Assembly (NCBI GenBank): GCA_016212925.1
Contig: JACRDF010000002.1
Coordinates: 1-64,000 of the forward strand
Direction: 5' to 3'
Origin: Desulfomonile tiedjei
GTDB taxonomy: Bacteria > Desulfobacterota > Desulfomonilia > Desulfomonilales > Desulfomonilaceae
Length of the DNA stretch: 64,000 bases
Positions 51,317 to 60,254 of this stretch are shown one piece after another. Numbering within the stretch: the stretch's first letter is position 1; the number at the start of each line of letters is the position of its first letter. Made by a program: the position numbers and the translations under genes. The notes beneath the pieces are model-generated. The model did not search any database and was not told where the DNA came from. It was given only the letters and a program-made list of their open reading frames with translations.

Positions 51317-51772
51317 TCACTTGCTTGCCGGATCGTGGAATTCTTCTGCTGGTTCCTCGGTTGTTTCACGGCCCCGCGTGGCAATTCCAGGCCCACCGGG
51401 ATACCGTTTTCTGAGCACCTGCACCACCACCGCTTTGAGGTCTTCGATGTTGTTGCCTCTTTTTTCCAGGAACGCCGCTGCTTTCTGGATGGCCTCGTTC
51501 CCTGCATGATCGGTGAGCAAGGTGTATACCACGACAGGCAGGCATGGGCTGCAATGCTGGAGTTGCGCCAAAACATCCGGTCCTGGGGCATAAGGCATTT
51601 CCAGATCCAGGATCAGCAGATCAGGCTCTGCTCCCGCATTTATCAAGTCCAGTAATTCCCGATCGTCTTTGGCCAGTTGCACGGAGTATCCTTCGGCGAC
51701 AAACTCACGCCTGAGAAAATCGCGAACGTTTCGGTTTCGGTCGGCAATTAATAATGAAAACTGATTATGCAT
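51317..51772 (-). CDS. Stand-alone response-regulator receiver protein
   Basis: This 151-residue protein has one receiver domain (about 5-125). It contains acidic residues in IADRNRN (about residue 11), the phospho-acceptor Asp in LLILDLEMPYAPG (about 55), Thr in VVYTLLTD and Lys in AFLEKRGN (about 105). There is no output domain; the C-terminus is a disordered Glu-rich tail. Such single-domain regulators transfer phosphate or bind target proteins. No kinase is adjacent. Confidence 0.9.
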   Translation of the reverse strand: MHNQFSLLIADRNRNVRDFLRREFVAEGYSVQLAKDDRELLDLINAGAEPDLLILDLEMPYAPGPDVLAQLQHCSPCLPVVVYTLLTDHAGNEAIQKAAAFLEKRGNNIEDLKAVVVQVLRKRYPGGPGIATRGRETTEEPAEEFHDPASK

Positions 51773-52199
51773 TCCAGCGATCCTCGGTTTAATTCACCGA
51801 ACCTCGAAGCAATGCCTGTGCCAAGAATCCCGCTGCTTTGTAAACAACATATCAGCTTGGAACTACGCGACTTTTCCGAGTGGCTCAACAGGACGCCTAC
51901 GCGAGCCCTGTAAATATTCCTGACAGGTCGTAAAATTCCATTGAAACGCCGAAACTGCGACAAAGAGATTTCCAGGGCCACGCACCAAAAAACGCGGGCG
52001 CGTAACCCTTGAAAATATTTGACCTCATTAGACGATCCAGGACAGACCGAAACTGCGGGTCCCCATGCATTTCCTGGAGACTACTCAGAGGGCCATCACT
52101 TTTTCGTACTGATTTAGTAAAGAACAGCTTGACGCGACAAGGAGAGAGTCCTAGACTGAAATCAAAGGCTGAGGAACCGTTTCAAATTGGGCGGGTTTC
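51773..52199. other. Intergenic region, divergent
   Basis: 427 bases between the receiver gene and a divergently oriented small gene. Apart from the candidate promoter at 52129 I see nothing. Confidence 0.5.
52129..52157 (+). promoter_or_regulatory. Candidate sigma-70 promoter
   Basis: TTGACG (52129-52134) and TAGACT (52152-52157) with 17-base spacing, 43 bases before the ATG at 52200. Confidence 0.45.
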
Positions 52200-52646
52200 A
52201 TGAGCAAAATTCCGAAATTTGTGCCGCGAGTTTGGATCTGGCTGATCGTCAGTCTATTTCTCGTCGATTCGGTCACGGGCTTCGGAGGGTCATGTTGTGC
52301 TCAACACAATTGCCTCCATGCCCACGCCCATGATGCTTGCCAGCCTTCCCGGTCGGACGGCGCTGCCCCGCCGGCCTGCGATCACGGTTCGCCCTCAAAT
52401 GGGCCGACCGCGGACGGAGCACTTTGCAACTGCTCTATCCTCCCTATGAGTCCGACATGTTTCTCCAGCCCCGTATTTGGGGCTCTGACTTCGTTCATCT
52501 GGATGCATGGGGCGGTTCATGCGCTGTGCCTGCAGAATTCAGCCGTAAATTCAGGGATTCTGGCTGGCGGAAAACGCATTCCGCCTTTGGTTTCCCATCT
52601 CAATCCTGCCATTGTCTCCCTTCAGAGCGTCTTTCTGCTCATGTGA
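52200..52646 (+). CDS. Small exported His/Cys-rich protein
   Basis: This 148-residue protein has a hydrophobic N-terminal helix (about 10-27, signal peptide or anchor). A His/Cys-rich stretch follows (CCAQHNCLHAHAHDACQ, about 32-48), with further Cys in PACDHG, LCNCS and PTCFS. A central segment VFGALTSFIWMHGAVHALCL is hydrophobic. The composition suggests metal (copper or zinc) binding at the membrane. No family is assigned; it is reminiscent of DUF2946-type copper-associated proteins but not proven. Weak ribosome-binding site. Confidence 0.5.
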   Translation: MSKIPKFVPRVWIWLIVSLFLVDSVTGFGGSCCAQHNCLHAHAHDACQPSRSDGAAPPACDHGSPSNGPTADGALCNCSILPMSPTCFSSPVFGALTSFIWMHGAVHALCLQNSAVNSGILAGGKRIPPLVSHLNPAIVSLQSVFLLM

Positions 52647-52868
52647 CCATCTCCGGACATATCCACAGGCCCATTTCCAGCCGAGTTTCAATACATCAGG
52701 CTATTTGTGCCATGCGCATGTATGCCGGGGATATTGAAGCTCAGGAAAAAGCCTAAGCCCAGCCATGTTCCTCAGACCAATGGAGGCGAAAAGCCGTGCG
52801 AGAACGGCGGGCAGGCCGTCGCCTTGCGATGTCTGTAGGACAAAATCGGACAAGAGAGGAGAACGACG

Positions 52869-53090
52869 ATGAAAAAGCTAATGTTACTGCTGATCTTGGC
52901 ATCTTTTGTGATTTCGGTTCCAGTGGCTTTCGCAAAGGATCTCAATTGGAACGGACTGCGACAGAACTGGAGAGACCAGGTTAACCTGGAAAAGCAACAA
53001 AAGAGAGTCTGGGGCCTGGTGCCCGAAGCACTGAAGTTCACCGTGCCTGACACGACGCAACCAGCCACAGCGGCCAAGCAGGCCAAATAA
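52869..53090 (+). CDS. Small secreted protein (73 aa)
   Basis: This 73-residue protein has a clean signal peptide (MKKLMLLLILASFVISVPVA, then FAK) and a basic mature part of about 50 residues (WNGLRQNWRDQVNLEKQQK ... TQPATAAKQAK). GAGAGGAG precedes the ATG. No known family. It lies 222 bases downstream of the His/Cys-rich gene on the same strand. A GCCAGG/CCTGGC hairpin follows at about 53130-53157. Confidence 0.6.
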   Translation: MKKLMLLLILASFVISVPVAFAKDLNWNGLRQNWRDQVNLEKQQKRVWGLVPEALKFTVPDTTQPATAAKQAK

Positions 53091-53512
53091 GCTCGCGCTT
53101 GAGCAGGCGCGGGCTGACTGATTGAATACGGCCAGGGGGAGGCCTTCTCCTCCTGGCTACCCGAAACCTCGGGCTGCCGGTCCCTACCGATATGCTGTTC
53201 ATGACATCGCAGCCGCCCCTCGAACCCAGATCGTTCCTGATGAGGAATCCCGGTGCATCATTTTTGCATTTATGAGGGTAGGGGGATTTTTAGGGGTGGG
53301 GCAGAGAAAGGCAAACCAGAAAACGCTGTGTATCTGACCCCCAGGGGCTGAATCCTTACCGCCGGGCGCGGCAATATAAAAGGTGCATGCGTCCGAAAAA
53401 GGTAATAGAATTAGAGGACCACGCGACATGAAATAATGCCCGCGCGTATCTGACATACTTTCTCTTGCGCCTCGCTCCTGCACCAGGCCTCTTTCTTCGG
53501 TTGGGGAGAACC
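53091..53512. other. Intergenic region
   Basis: About 420 bases with the hairpin noted at 53130-53157 and no recognised gene. Open frames here on both strands lack ribosome-binding sites. Confidence 0.45.
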
Positions 53513-55708
53513 ATGAAGGACAAAGTCATTTCAGAATTCCGGCGACTGTTCTGGGCCGCTCGTGCCGAGCACGTGAAGCAGCGCCCTTCTGCCGACGGTG
53601 ACACTCCTGCTCACAAGAAAGCTATGGACTACACGCTGGAGCATGGACTTGAATGGGGCGAAGCCCTTCTGCTCGCGAGCCTCAACGAAAATCGCGGCAA
53701 AGCCGAGGACGCGCTGAAGCTGCTTGACTCCGCGGAAAAGAAAATTCCGGCGACTGAAAAGGGCTATTTGTGGTTTCTCAAAGGGTCAGCATTTCAGACG
53801 CTAGGCCGCCCGGATGATGCAATCAAGGCTTACCACGAAGTGCTGGAAGATCCCGAGTTCGACACCCCGGGAAAAGCCTGGTACAACTTGGGCGTTGCGC
53901 TGGCGGAGAAGGGGGAGCACGACGAGGCCATCAAAGCGTTTCGCAAGGCCCCGGGCGATCCCAATTACGACACGCCGGGAAGAGCCTGGTACAACCTTGG
54001 CTTTGTGCTGGCGCGGAAAGGCGAGTACGACGAGGCTATAAAGAGTTACCGGAAGGCCTTGGAAGATCCCAGGTTAGAAACGCCGGGTAAAGCTTGGTAC
54101 AACCTTGGCTTTGTGCTGGCGCGGAAGGGCGAGTACGACGAGGCGATCAAGGCTTATCACAGGGCCCTGGAAGATCCCAATTTCGACACGCCGGGCAAAG
54201 CATGGAACAACCTGGGCCTTGTGCTGGCAGACAAGGGTGAATACGACGAGGCGATCAAGGCTTATCACAAGGCCCTGGAAAATCCGGATTTCGACATTCC
54301 GGGTTACGCATGGAACAACCTGGGCGTTGCGCTGAAGGATAAGGGGAATTACGACGAGGCGATCAAGGCTTTTCATAAGGCCCTGGAAGATCCCAAGAAC
54401 GACACGCCGGGTAAAGCATGGAACAACCTGGGCCTTGCGTTAAAAGACCGGGGCAAAAACGAGGAGGCGATTGACGCATTCCGACAGGCCCTTGAAGATC
54501 CCAAATTGCGGAAGGAAGAGCCTTGGGCATCACGGGCCAGGTCGGTTGTTGCGCTGTTGGAATCGGGACTACGGAAGGAGTCACTGAGCACGGATGACCG
54601 CGCTCTACTCGAAAGCAAACCTTCAATAGGCATGCAGCCTACGCCGGAAGAGCGCATACTTGCTAAGATAGAAGTAGCGGGGGAAACACAGTACGATAAG
54701 TACTGGAAAAGACAAGACTCCGATCGAGACAATGTGTTGAGTATTCTGCGGGGGTGGAGCAGTTCAGTGCCGCTGCTGGAGGGATCGGAGCGCGTGTGCA
54801 GCGGCGGAGGATATTTCCTTAAATGGCAAGGTAAAGGAATTGTCATCGACCCTGGATTTGATTTCTTACAGAATTTCCACGACGCAGGGTACCACGGTCG
54901 AGAAATCCACGCTGTTCTTGTAAGCCACAATCATTCAGACCACAACTTTGATCTCAAGAGCATAGATCATCTGCGGTACGAGCTTGATGGGGTCCACAGG
55001 CGGCTGCACAAGAAGGGAATGGTGCCTTATGCCCTGGTTTGGGATGAGGAAACAAAAACCGCTGTGAAGTTTGATGTTGAAAAGCCTAAACATCAATTCA
55101 AGCCCGTTGTTTTTGACACCGGGCGTGCCGAAACGGATCGCAAAATCAAAGATCTGCACAAGCTACCTTTTTCAGTAGAGTATTTCCCTGTCCGGCACGC
55201 GAAGGAAGAGGTTCCCAATGCGGTCGGTATTAAGCTACATCTTACCAGCGATGACGGTTCCAACCTCACCATCGGGTATACGGGAGACACGGGATTTTTC
55301 AAGGGATTAGCTCGCGATTTAGTCGGTTGCGATTTGCTGGTGGCCCACATCAGCCAGCCAACGACAAAGGAACTTTTGAACCCAGCAGCTCGAAAGAAGA
55401 ACCACCTGGGCTACCGCGGTCTTATTGAGCTTGTTAAAGCCTGTAAACCGAAGGCCACTCTTGTGAGTGAGTTTTGGGCAGGCTTGACGGATCTGCGCAT
55501 TGATCTCGTGCAAGCAATCCGAGAGCGGACGGGAACCAAAGCGATATTGCCCGCCTCGATTGGTATGCACATTCATTTACCAAGCTTGGAAGTCCAATGC
55601 ACGCAGTGCCCCAAGACCGTGCCCTTTGAAAAAGTGCGCGTGGCGCCACCTGCGAACCGGTTCGGGAATTTATCGTACCTTTGTGAATCATGCATGATCG
55701 GCGGGTGA
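53513..55708 (+). CDS. TPR / metallo-beta-lactamase-fold fusion protein
   Basis: A 731-residue protein. Residues about 30-95: helical N-terminus. Residues about 95-340: seven TPR-like units of 36 residues with near-identical repeats (AWYNLGFVLARKGEYDEAIK). Residues about 410-690: metallo-beta-lactamase fold with metal motif HNHSDH near residue 474 and TGDTGFF near 590. The end carries a zinc ribbon (CTQCP ... CESC, about 694-730). The lactamase part is closest in style to MBL hydrolases acting on nucleic acids or lipids; the substrate is not known. GGGGAGAACC precedes the ATG at 53513. No signal peptide, so cytosolic. The next gene on the strand is a nuclease-like enzyme. Confidence 0.85.
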   Translation: MKDKVISEFRRLFWAARAEHVKQRPSADGDTPAHKKAMDYTLEHGLEWGEALLLASLNENRGKAEDALKLLDSAEKKIPATEKGYLWFLKGSAFQTLGRPDDAIKAYHEVLEDPEFDTPGKAWYNLGVALAEKGEHDEAIKAFRKAPGDPNYDTPGRAWYNLGFVLARKGEYDEAIKSYRKALEDPRLETPGKAWYNLGFVLARKGEYDEAIKAYHRALEDPNFDTPGKAWNNLGLVLADKGEYDEAIKAYHKALENPDFDIPGYAWNNLGVALKDKGNYDEAIKAFHKALEDPKNDTPGKAWNNLGLALKDRGKNEEAIDAFRQALEDPKLRKEEPWASRARSVVALLESGLRKESLSTDDRALLESKPSIGMQPTPEERILAKIEVAGETQYDKYWKRQDSDRDNVLSILRGWSSSVPLLEGSERVCSGGGYFLKWQGKGIVIDPGFDFLQNFHDAGYHGREIHAVLVSHNHSDHNFDLKSIDHLRYELDGVHRRLHKKGMVPYALVWDEETKTAVKFDVEKPKHQFKPVVFDTGRAETDRKIKDLHKLPFSVEYFPVRHAKEEVPNAVGIKLHLTSDDGSNLTIGYTGDTGFFKGLARDLVGCDLLVAHISQPTTKELLNPAARKKNHLGYRGLIELVKACKPKATLVSEFWAGLTDLRIDLVQAIRERTGTKAILPASIGMHIHLPSLEVQCTQCPKTVPFEKVRVAPPANRFGNLSYLCESCMIGG

Positions 55709-56377
55709 CGCAGGGATGCCAAAAGACCGACCCCTCACCCAGCCCTCTCCCAGCGGGAGAGGGAACCAAAAGGCCCGCGGCGATTGATTGCTGCGCATAG
55801 GCGCTAAATTGCTTCTTAAACCAATTCGTCCCTCCGGGATGATAGGACTTACACGAATTTGTTCCATAATCATGAATATGGCGAGCACGAAGGTCCGCCC
55901 CTAACATAGTTGTTGCCGAAAATGATGTCCGACACCGTGAATAAGTTGGTGGGGAAGATCCCGCGCACAACGCGGGATTGCCCGTCCTCGATAGACAGGC
56001 GAGACGCCTGTCCCACCAATAATTGCCCACGACAGGTATGTGTTCTGCCCAATTGAGGGGTCCGGGCTTTTGAGAAACTGCCAAAGTGCGCCAATTTGCT
56101 GACGTAAGAGATCAGGTACCATTGCGATGGGATCGATCATTTCCCTTCGGATTAGCAGCGGTTTCGGAACCCCTCGGCATAGAATGGACATGGGAGAGGC
56201 TCACACCAAGCCATTGTCGCCAGTGGCGACAATGGTACAAAATCATGGGAGTTTTTGGGGAGGGGTCCGGGGAGGCCCTTTTTGTTCGGCCTCCCCGGGA
56301 ATTCTTCCAGAAAGTCGCGGGTTCTACAGCCTTTTTAGAAATGGGCCAATCGGCCCCACAAACATGGAGGGGGAACC
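55709..56377. other. Repeat-rich intergenic region
   Basis: 669 bases with CCCTCTCCC/GGGAGAGGG (about 55743-55761), GACAGGCG/CGCCTGTC (about 55994-56012) and the two-hairpin element H at the end. No gene is supported. Confidence 0.6.
56211..56310 (+). repeat. Dispersed two-hairpin element, copy H
   Basis: First hairpin CCATTGTCGCCA/TGGCGACAATGG (56211-56234), then ATCATGGGAGTTTTTGGGGA and second hairpin CCGGGGAGGCC/GGCCTCCCCGG (56268-56299). Nearly identical to copy F, with a different loop and left stem. It lies in the leader of the endonuclease/exonuclease/phosphatase gene. Confidence 0.88.
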
Positions 56378-57421
56378 ATGTCTTTGAAAATTATGAGTTG
56401 GAACGTCGAGCATGCCGACAGACTGGTTGCGGCAAGTCCCTCAGCACACACGGAAGATCGAGCGCGACGCATCCGAGCAACAATCGAAGAGATCAATCCC
56501 GATCTTATCTGCATGGGAGAAGGACCCAAAGGGGAACAGGCCATTCACGATTTCTGCGCCCGGATCCTCAACGGCCAATGGGTGCCGGTCCTCATGCGGC
56601 AAGACGGCGATCCCCTTGGGGCGCGGGATGCCGAGTATCAAACCAAAGGAACACAATGGATATGGTTCCTCGTGAAAGAGGCCCTTCGAGCGAACTGTAG
56701 GCTCCAATCCCCGGAAGTGTGGCAGTCCTTCGTCGGCGCTAACACATGGACCGTTTTCCTCTGGGGTGAAGAGAAACCGACACGCCACTCTCATTATCGG
56801 CACCCCCAGGTGCTCATTTACGACCTTGGAAACGGCCGACAAATCGAGTTCATCGGCGTGCATTTGAAGTCCAAGATAAACCAGCAGCGCCTTATTCGCG
56901 ACGAAGACGGCAACCTAACGGGTGAATACCTGAAGGAAGGCATCAAAGCCCGCATAAAGCTCGCAACCGAAGCACGCAATATTCGAGGTTACATAAGTGC
57001 GAAATTCGAGCAGCTCGCGCAGCCGGGCCTGGTCGTAATGGGCGACTGCAACGACGGCCCCGGTCAAGATTTCTTTGAGACGAATTATTTATTCTTTGAT
57101 CTGATCGGCAACGTCCAGGGCGAGGTGCTGATTGCCGAGCGGTTTTTCAACCATTCCTTGTTCGATTTTCCCGGCCATTTGCGATGGTCGGCCAAGTACA
57201 AAGATGAAGTGGTCGGCATCCCCGCGTCACAGAACCCGTTATTACTGGATCACATTCTCATTAGTCAGCCTCTGTGTCGCGGTCAGCTCCCTTTAATTGT
57301 CAATGAACACGCGGGGCAGGTCGAACACGAAGCGTATGAAAGACACAACGCGGGTTCGAACACCAGCACTCGGACAAGCGACCACAGGCCGGTGTCTTGC
57401 CAGCTGGACAGCAATGTCTGA
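56378..57421 (+). CDS. Endonuclease/exonuclease/phosphatase family protein
   Basis: This 347-residue EEP-fold enzyme has Asn/Glu in IMSWNVEHADR (about residues 5-15), a GEG motif in ICMGEGPKG, a His in FIGVHLKSK (about 160), the Asp/Asn pair in VMGDCNDGPGQD (about 222-233) and the catalytic His in TSDHRPVSC near residue 335. It would cleave phosphodiesters in nucleic acids or lipids. No signal peptide. The TPR-MBL fusion ends 670 bases upstream. GGAGGGGG precedes the start. Confidence 0.88.
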   Translation: MSLKIMSWNVEHADRLVAASPSAHTEDRARRIRATIEEINPDLICMGEGPKGEQAIHDFCARILNGQWVPVLMRQDGDPLGARDAEYQTKGTQWIWFLVKEALRANCRLQSPEVWQSFVGANTWTVFLWGEEKPTRHSHYRHPQVLIYDLGNGRQIEFIGVHLKSKINQQRLIRDEDGNLTGEYLKEGIKARIKLATEARNIRGYISAKFEQLAQPGLVVMGDCNDGPGQDFFETNYLFFDLIGNVQGEVLIAERFFNHSLFDFPGHLRWSAKYKDEVVGIPASQNPLLLDHILISQPLCRGQLPLIVNEHAGQVEHEAYERHNAGSNTSTRTSDHRPVSCQLDSNV

Positions 57422-57739
57422 TAACGATCTGGGATTATAACAGTTCTCAAAATCCATCGCGAAAATGGCTGTCGCCTGTATCTTTCCCCTGAAGGGGGAG
57501 TACGGTGGGTAGTCCCGCGCCACACGGGATGAAACCCGTGGTGCGCAGAGCCAATAATTAGTTTCTTTCGACCCTGAAGGGGTCGACCCCTCCGGGGCCG
57601 GTTCCGTGATTGGTCGGGGCTTCTTCCCTGGGTTTCACCCAGGGCTACTCACAGTATTCCCCTTTGGGGAATGCCGGATGCATGGACGGCGCGCTGGAAG
57701 TAAGGGCTCTACTGGCATGCCCCTGTCCGCTCGTTTTAC

Positions 57740-57783
57740 GCAGTGCAATTCCATTCCGACAGAACTTTCGAGAATAGGTATAG
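57740..57783 (-). repeat. MITE-like element, half copy
   Basis: GCAGTGCAATTCCATTCCGA followed by CAGAACTTTCGAGAATAGGT and ATA corresponds to the reverse complement of the left end of the 11561 element. The other end is missing. Confidence 0.6.
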
Positions 57784-57840
57784 ACGCCGAACGTGAAAAC
57801 GAAGCCACACGGACCTGCGTAATACTAATTTGCGTTCAAG

Positions 57841-57950
57841 ATGCTACCTCAAGATTGCAGCGACGATGTGAGACGCTGTAGGGGCGACATCCCGCGACGA
57901 CGCAGGATCGCCCGTGCGGGCGAGGCATGCCTCGCCCCTACAGGTAGCAT
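57841..57950. repeat. Nested inverted repeat
   Basis: Outer arms ATGCTACCT/AGGTAGCAT and inner arms GTAGGGGCGA/TCGCCCCTAC, with a CCCGC..GCGGG core. A double palindrome typical of dispersed intergenic elements. Confidence 0.7.
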
Positions 57951-58065
57951 CGCGTCCTCGCTGGTCCAATCCCAAAGCCGAATCGGTTGTCGCACACTAG
58001 TACTACGTCCTTACGAACGCAACATGGTATAGGCAGGTCCGTGTCAACATGGCCGTCCTGAAACG

Positions 58066-58107
58066 CTTCGGCCCGCCAATCTCTTCATTGAGACGGGCGG
58101 GCCGAAG
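58066..58107. repeat. Perfect 12-bp hairpin
   Basis: CTTCGGCCCGCC and GGCGGGCCGAAG around an 18-base loop, with an A-rich run following on the plus strand (T-rich preceding on the minus strand). It lies 70 bases beyond the ArsA-1 stop and could block transcription into or out of the operon. Confidence 0.7.
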
Positions 58108-58179
58108 TCGGTCAAAGAAAAAAAAACTAAGACAACGCAAGGTCGAGCGCCTTGTTACAGGCGGAGTGGTCAACAATGA

Positions 58180-59160
58180 TCATGGGAACAGGTGACGGAC
58201 AAGCCGATTCAACATCTCCGATCCCTTAACCTCGGTTTCGAATAGCGGAATAATGGAACGAACCCGGTCGCCGAATATTCGGTGGATCTCCTCCATGTGT
58301 TCGTCCTGCATCAGCACGCGGTTCCGGACAAACTCAGCCGCGTCTTCCTTCACTTCCTTTTTCGGGATGACCCCGTTTACCACTACACCGCCAACAGGAA
58401 TCCCAAACTCATGGAACCAGTTTATGAACCGTGTAATCACCGCGATGGGAAGACTTTCAGGCAGGGTCACAAAGAAAAAAGCCGTGAGAGCTTCGTCCGT
58501 AAGCAATTCTTTTGCATGGCCCATTCTGTCCTTGAAGCTGAGCAGGTAATCCATGAGCGGGTCGGCTTCCTCTTTCTTGGAGAATGAGAGCATTTCACGC
58601 AAGGATTTCGCTTCTTCCCTGCTCGTTAACATCTTCTGGACCCAAAGTGCGTAGACTTTGGACATTCCCAAAAGGCGCCTGGCGTTCGCTGTGGGCGCGG
58701 TGTCAAAAACATAAAAGTCGTATTCATCCTTGAACATGAGATCCATCATGTTCTCGAACATGGCTGATTCTTCGAACGCGGGGTTCATCGTCGCGGATTC
58801 GATGAATTCATCCGCGTTGGTGGTTATGTCCGCGAACTTGAGGAACCAGTTTATCTTCTCGCGAATTTCTTTCTTGGAACGCTCAATGGTGTCGCGGGTG
58901 TCGATTTCAAAAGCGTAACAGTTGGCTTCATCGCATACAACCACCGGTTTTCCGAAGACATTTTGCTCGAACAGGTTGGAAAGGCTGTGGACAGGGTTGG
59001 TGGAGGCCAGCAAAGTCTTCCTGCCCTGCTTCGCGGACCAGAGCGCCGCGGCCCCGGCCATGACAGTCTTCCCGACCCCTCCTTTTCCTCCGAAAAAGAT
59101 GTATTTCATTCGCGGATGATCGCTCATGAATTTGTGCATATCGATTGTAATCGTGTTCAC
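58180..59160 (-). CDS. ArsA/Get3-like ATPase, partner 1 (switch-I Asp replaced by Asn)
   Basis: This 326-residue deviant Walker-A ATPase has P-loop GGKGGVGKT (about 24-32), switch I STNPVHSLSNLF (about 53-64), switch II DTAPTANARRLL (about 152-163) and the A-loop-like region near FVTLPES. In Get3 and ArsA the switch-I motif is (T)DPAHN with a catalytic Asp; here it is Asn (TNPVHS). This predicts weak or no ATP hydrolysis. The GTG start at 59160 lies 21 bases after the stop of the second ArsA gene. It is the last gene of the operon. Arsenite transport is unlikely, since no ArsB is present. Confidence 0.85.
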   Translation of the reverse strand: MNTITIDMHKFMSDHPRMKYIFFGGKGGVGKTVMAGAAALWSAKQGRKTLLASTNPVHSLSNLFEQNVFGKPVVVCDEANCYAFEIDTRDTIERSKKEIREKINWFLKFADITTNADEFIESATMNPAFEESAMFENMMDLMFKDEYDFYVFDTAPTANARRLLGMSKVYALWVQKMLTSREEAKSLREMLSFSKKEEADPLMDYLLSFKDRMGHAKELLTDEALTAFFFVTLPESLPIAVITRFINWFHEFGIPVGGVVVNGVIPKKEVKEDAAEFVRNRVLMQDEHMEEIHRIFGDRVRSIIPLFETEVKGSEMLNRLVRHLFP

Positions 59161-59181
59161 TTCGTACCCCCTGCCGGCTCG

Positions 59182-60159
59182 TTAGAAATCGCCGAACATG
59201 GCTTTGGCCATCTTTTCAATCATGGGCAGCCCCGTAACGTCTCGTTCCATCTCCGGAACGGAAGCCAGTATCTCGCCTGCAAAATCCTTTTCTATGACCT
59301 CCAGATAGTGGTCCTGCATCTGGAAACGATTTTTCAGGTACTCCGGAATGTTCTGGGCCTTGAGTTCATCGGGCAGTACGCGGTTGATGATATAGCCGCT
59401 CATGGGCACATCGAACTTTGCGAAAAGCTCTGCGGCCTTCTGGGTGTCTTTGATGATCATTTCTTCCGCAGTGATTACGAAGAAGAAAGCGGTTTTTTGC
59501 TTATCTGTGAGTATGCTGGACGATTTGTTGATCCGTTCCCTGATGTAAATCAGTTCATTCAGGATCTGGTCTTCTTCCAGGTCCTTGTCACGCTTAATCA
59601 CAGCCGCGACTTGGTCGAATTCCCTCATCTGTTCTCGTAGGCCCGTGATTTTGCCGATCCAGGCGTCGTACACGGAAGCCATGCTCAAATAGTAGAGCGC
59701 ATGGCCTAATGGAACCAGATCGTAGATGTAGTAGTCGTAATCTCCCGCCACCACTATGTCCACGACCTCGTCGAAGATCGCGCTTTCCTCCATCGCGGGT
59801 TCTGCTGCCGCTGCCTGGATGTAGCTCTCGATTTCGTCGGGAATCTTGTCCATTCCGTACATGTCCAGGATTTTTTGGCGGATCTCATTCTGGTACTCGT
59901 GGACTCGCCTATCCGCGTCGATCTCCTGGGCGTACAGGTTGGGCATTATTTCAGTAGGTCCTTTTCCGAAGATATCCTGTTGGAAGATATCAGTGAGGGA
60001 AGCCTGGGGGTCCACTGAAAAGACAAGGACCTTTTTCCCTTTTTTGGCAAGGTAATAGGAAGTGGCGGCCGAAAAGGTGGTCTTGCCCAATCCTCCCTTT
60101 CCGCCAAACATGATGTATCGCCGATCGGGATATTGTTCGAAAATCTTTACTAGAGACAT
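59182..60159 (-). CDS. ArsA/Get3-like ATPase, partner 2 (altered switch II)
   Basis: This 325-residue protein has P-loop GGKGGLGKTT (about 19-28) and switch I SVDPQASLTDIF (about 48-59), which keeps the Asp. Switch II reads DLVPLGHALYYL, where ArsA/Get3 have DTAPTGHTLRLL, so Thr and Pro-Thr are lost and GH kept. Partner 1 shows the opposite pattern. Start at 60159 after GGAAGGGG; a longer frame would overlap the small upstream gene. It lies between the small protein gene and partner 1 in one operon. Confidence 0.85.
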   Translation of the reverse strand: MSLVKIFEQYPDRRYIMFGGKGGLGKTTFSAATSYYLAKKGKKVLVFSVDPQASLTDIFQQDIFGKGPTEIMPNLYAQEIDADRRVHEYQNEIRQKILDMYGMDKIPDEIESYIQAAAAEPAMEESAIFDEVVDIVVAGDYDYYIYDLVPLGHALYYLSMASVYDAWIGKITGLREQMREFDQVAAVIKRDKDLEEDQILNELIYIRERINKSSSILTDKQKTAFFFVITAEEMIIKDTQKAAELFAKFDVPMSGYIINRVLPDELKAQNIPEYLKNRFQMQDHYLEVIEKDFAGEILASVPEMERDVTGLPMIEKMAKAMFGDF

Positions 60160-60254
60160 GTGGATAAGCCCCTTCCGGATGTGCCGCTTGGTTCGCGACG
60201 CCTGGGCCTCATGAGGCCGGATACCGCAACGGGAAAAACAGACAAAGAAATCTG

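Larger units (their letters stand above)
57422..58179. other. Repeat-rich gap between the nuclease and ArsA genes
   Basis: 758 bases. It holds palindromes CCCTGAAGGGG/CCCCTTTGGGG (about 57570-57665), a half MITE-like copy (57740-57783), the inverted repeat at 57841-57950 and a 12-bp hairpin at 58066-58107. No gene is supported. Confidence 0.6.

Noticed and set aside
58180-60159. An arsenic-resistance operon
   Set aside because: The ATPases are ArsA-like, but no arsR, arsB, arsC or arsD accompanies them, and the motif changes argue for another role.
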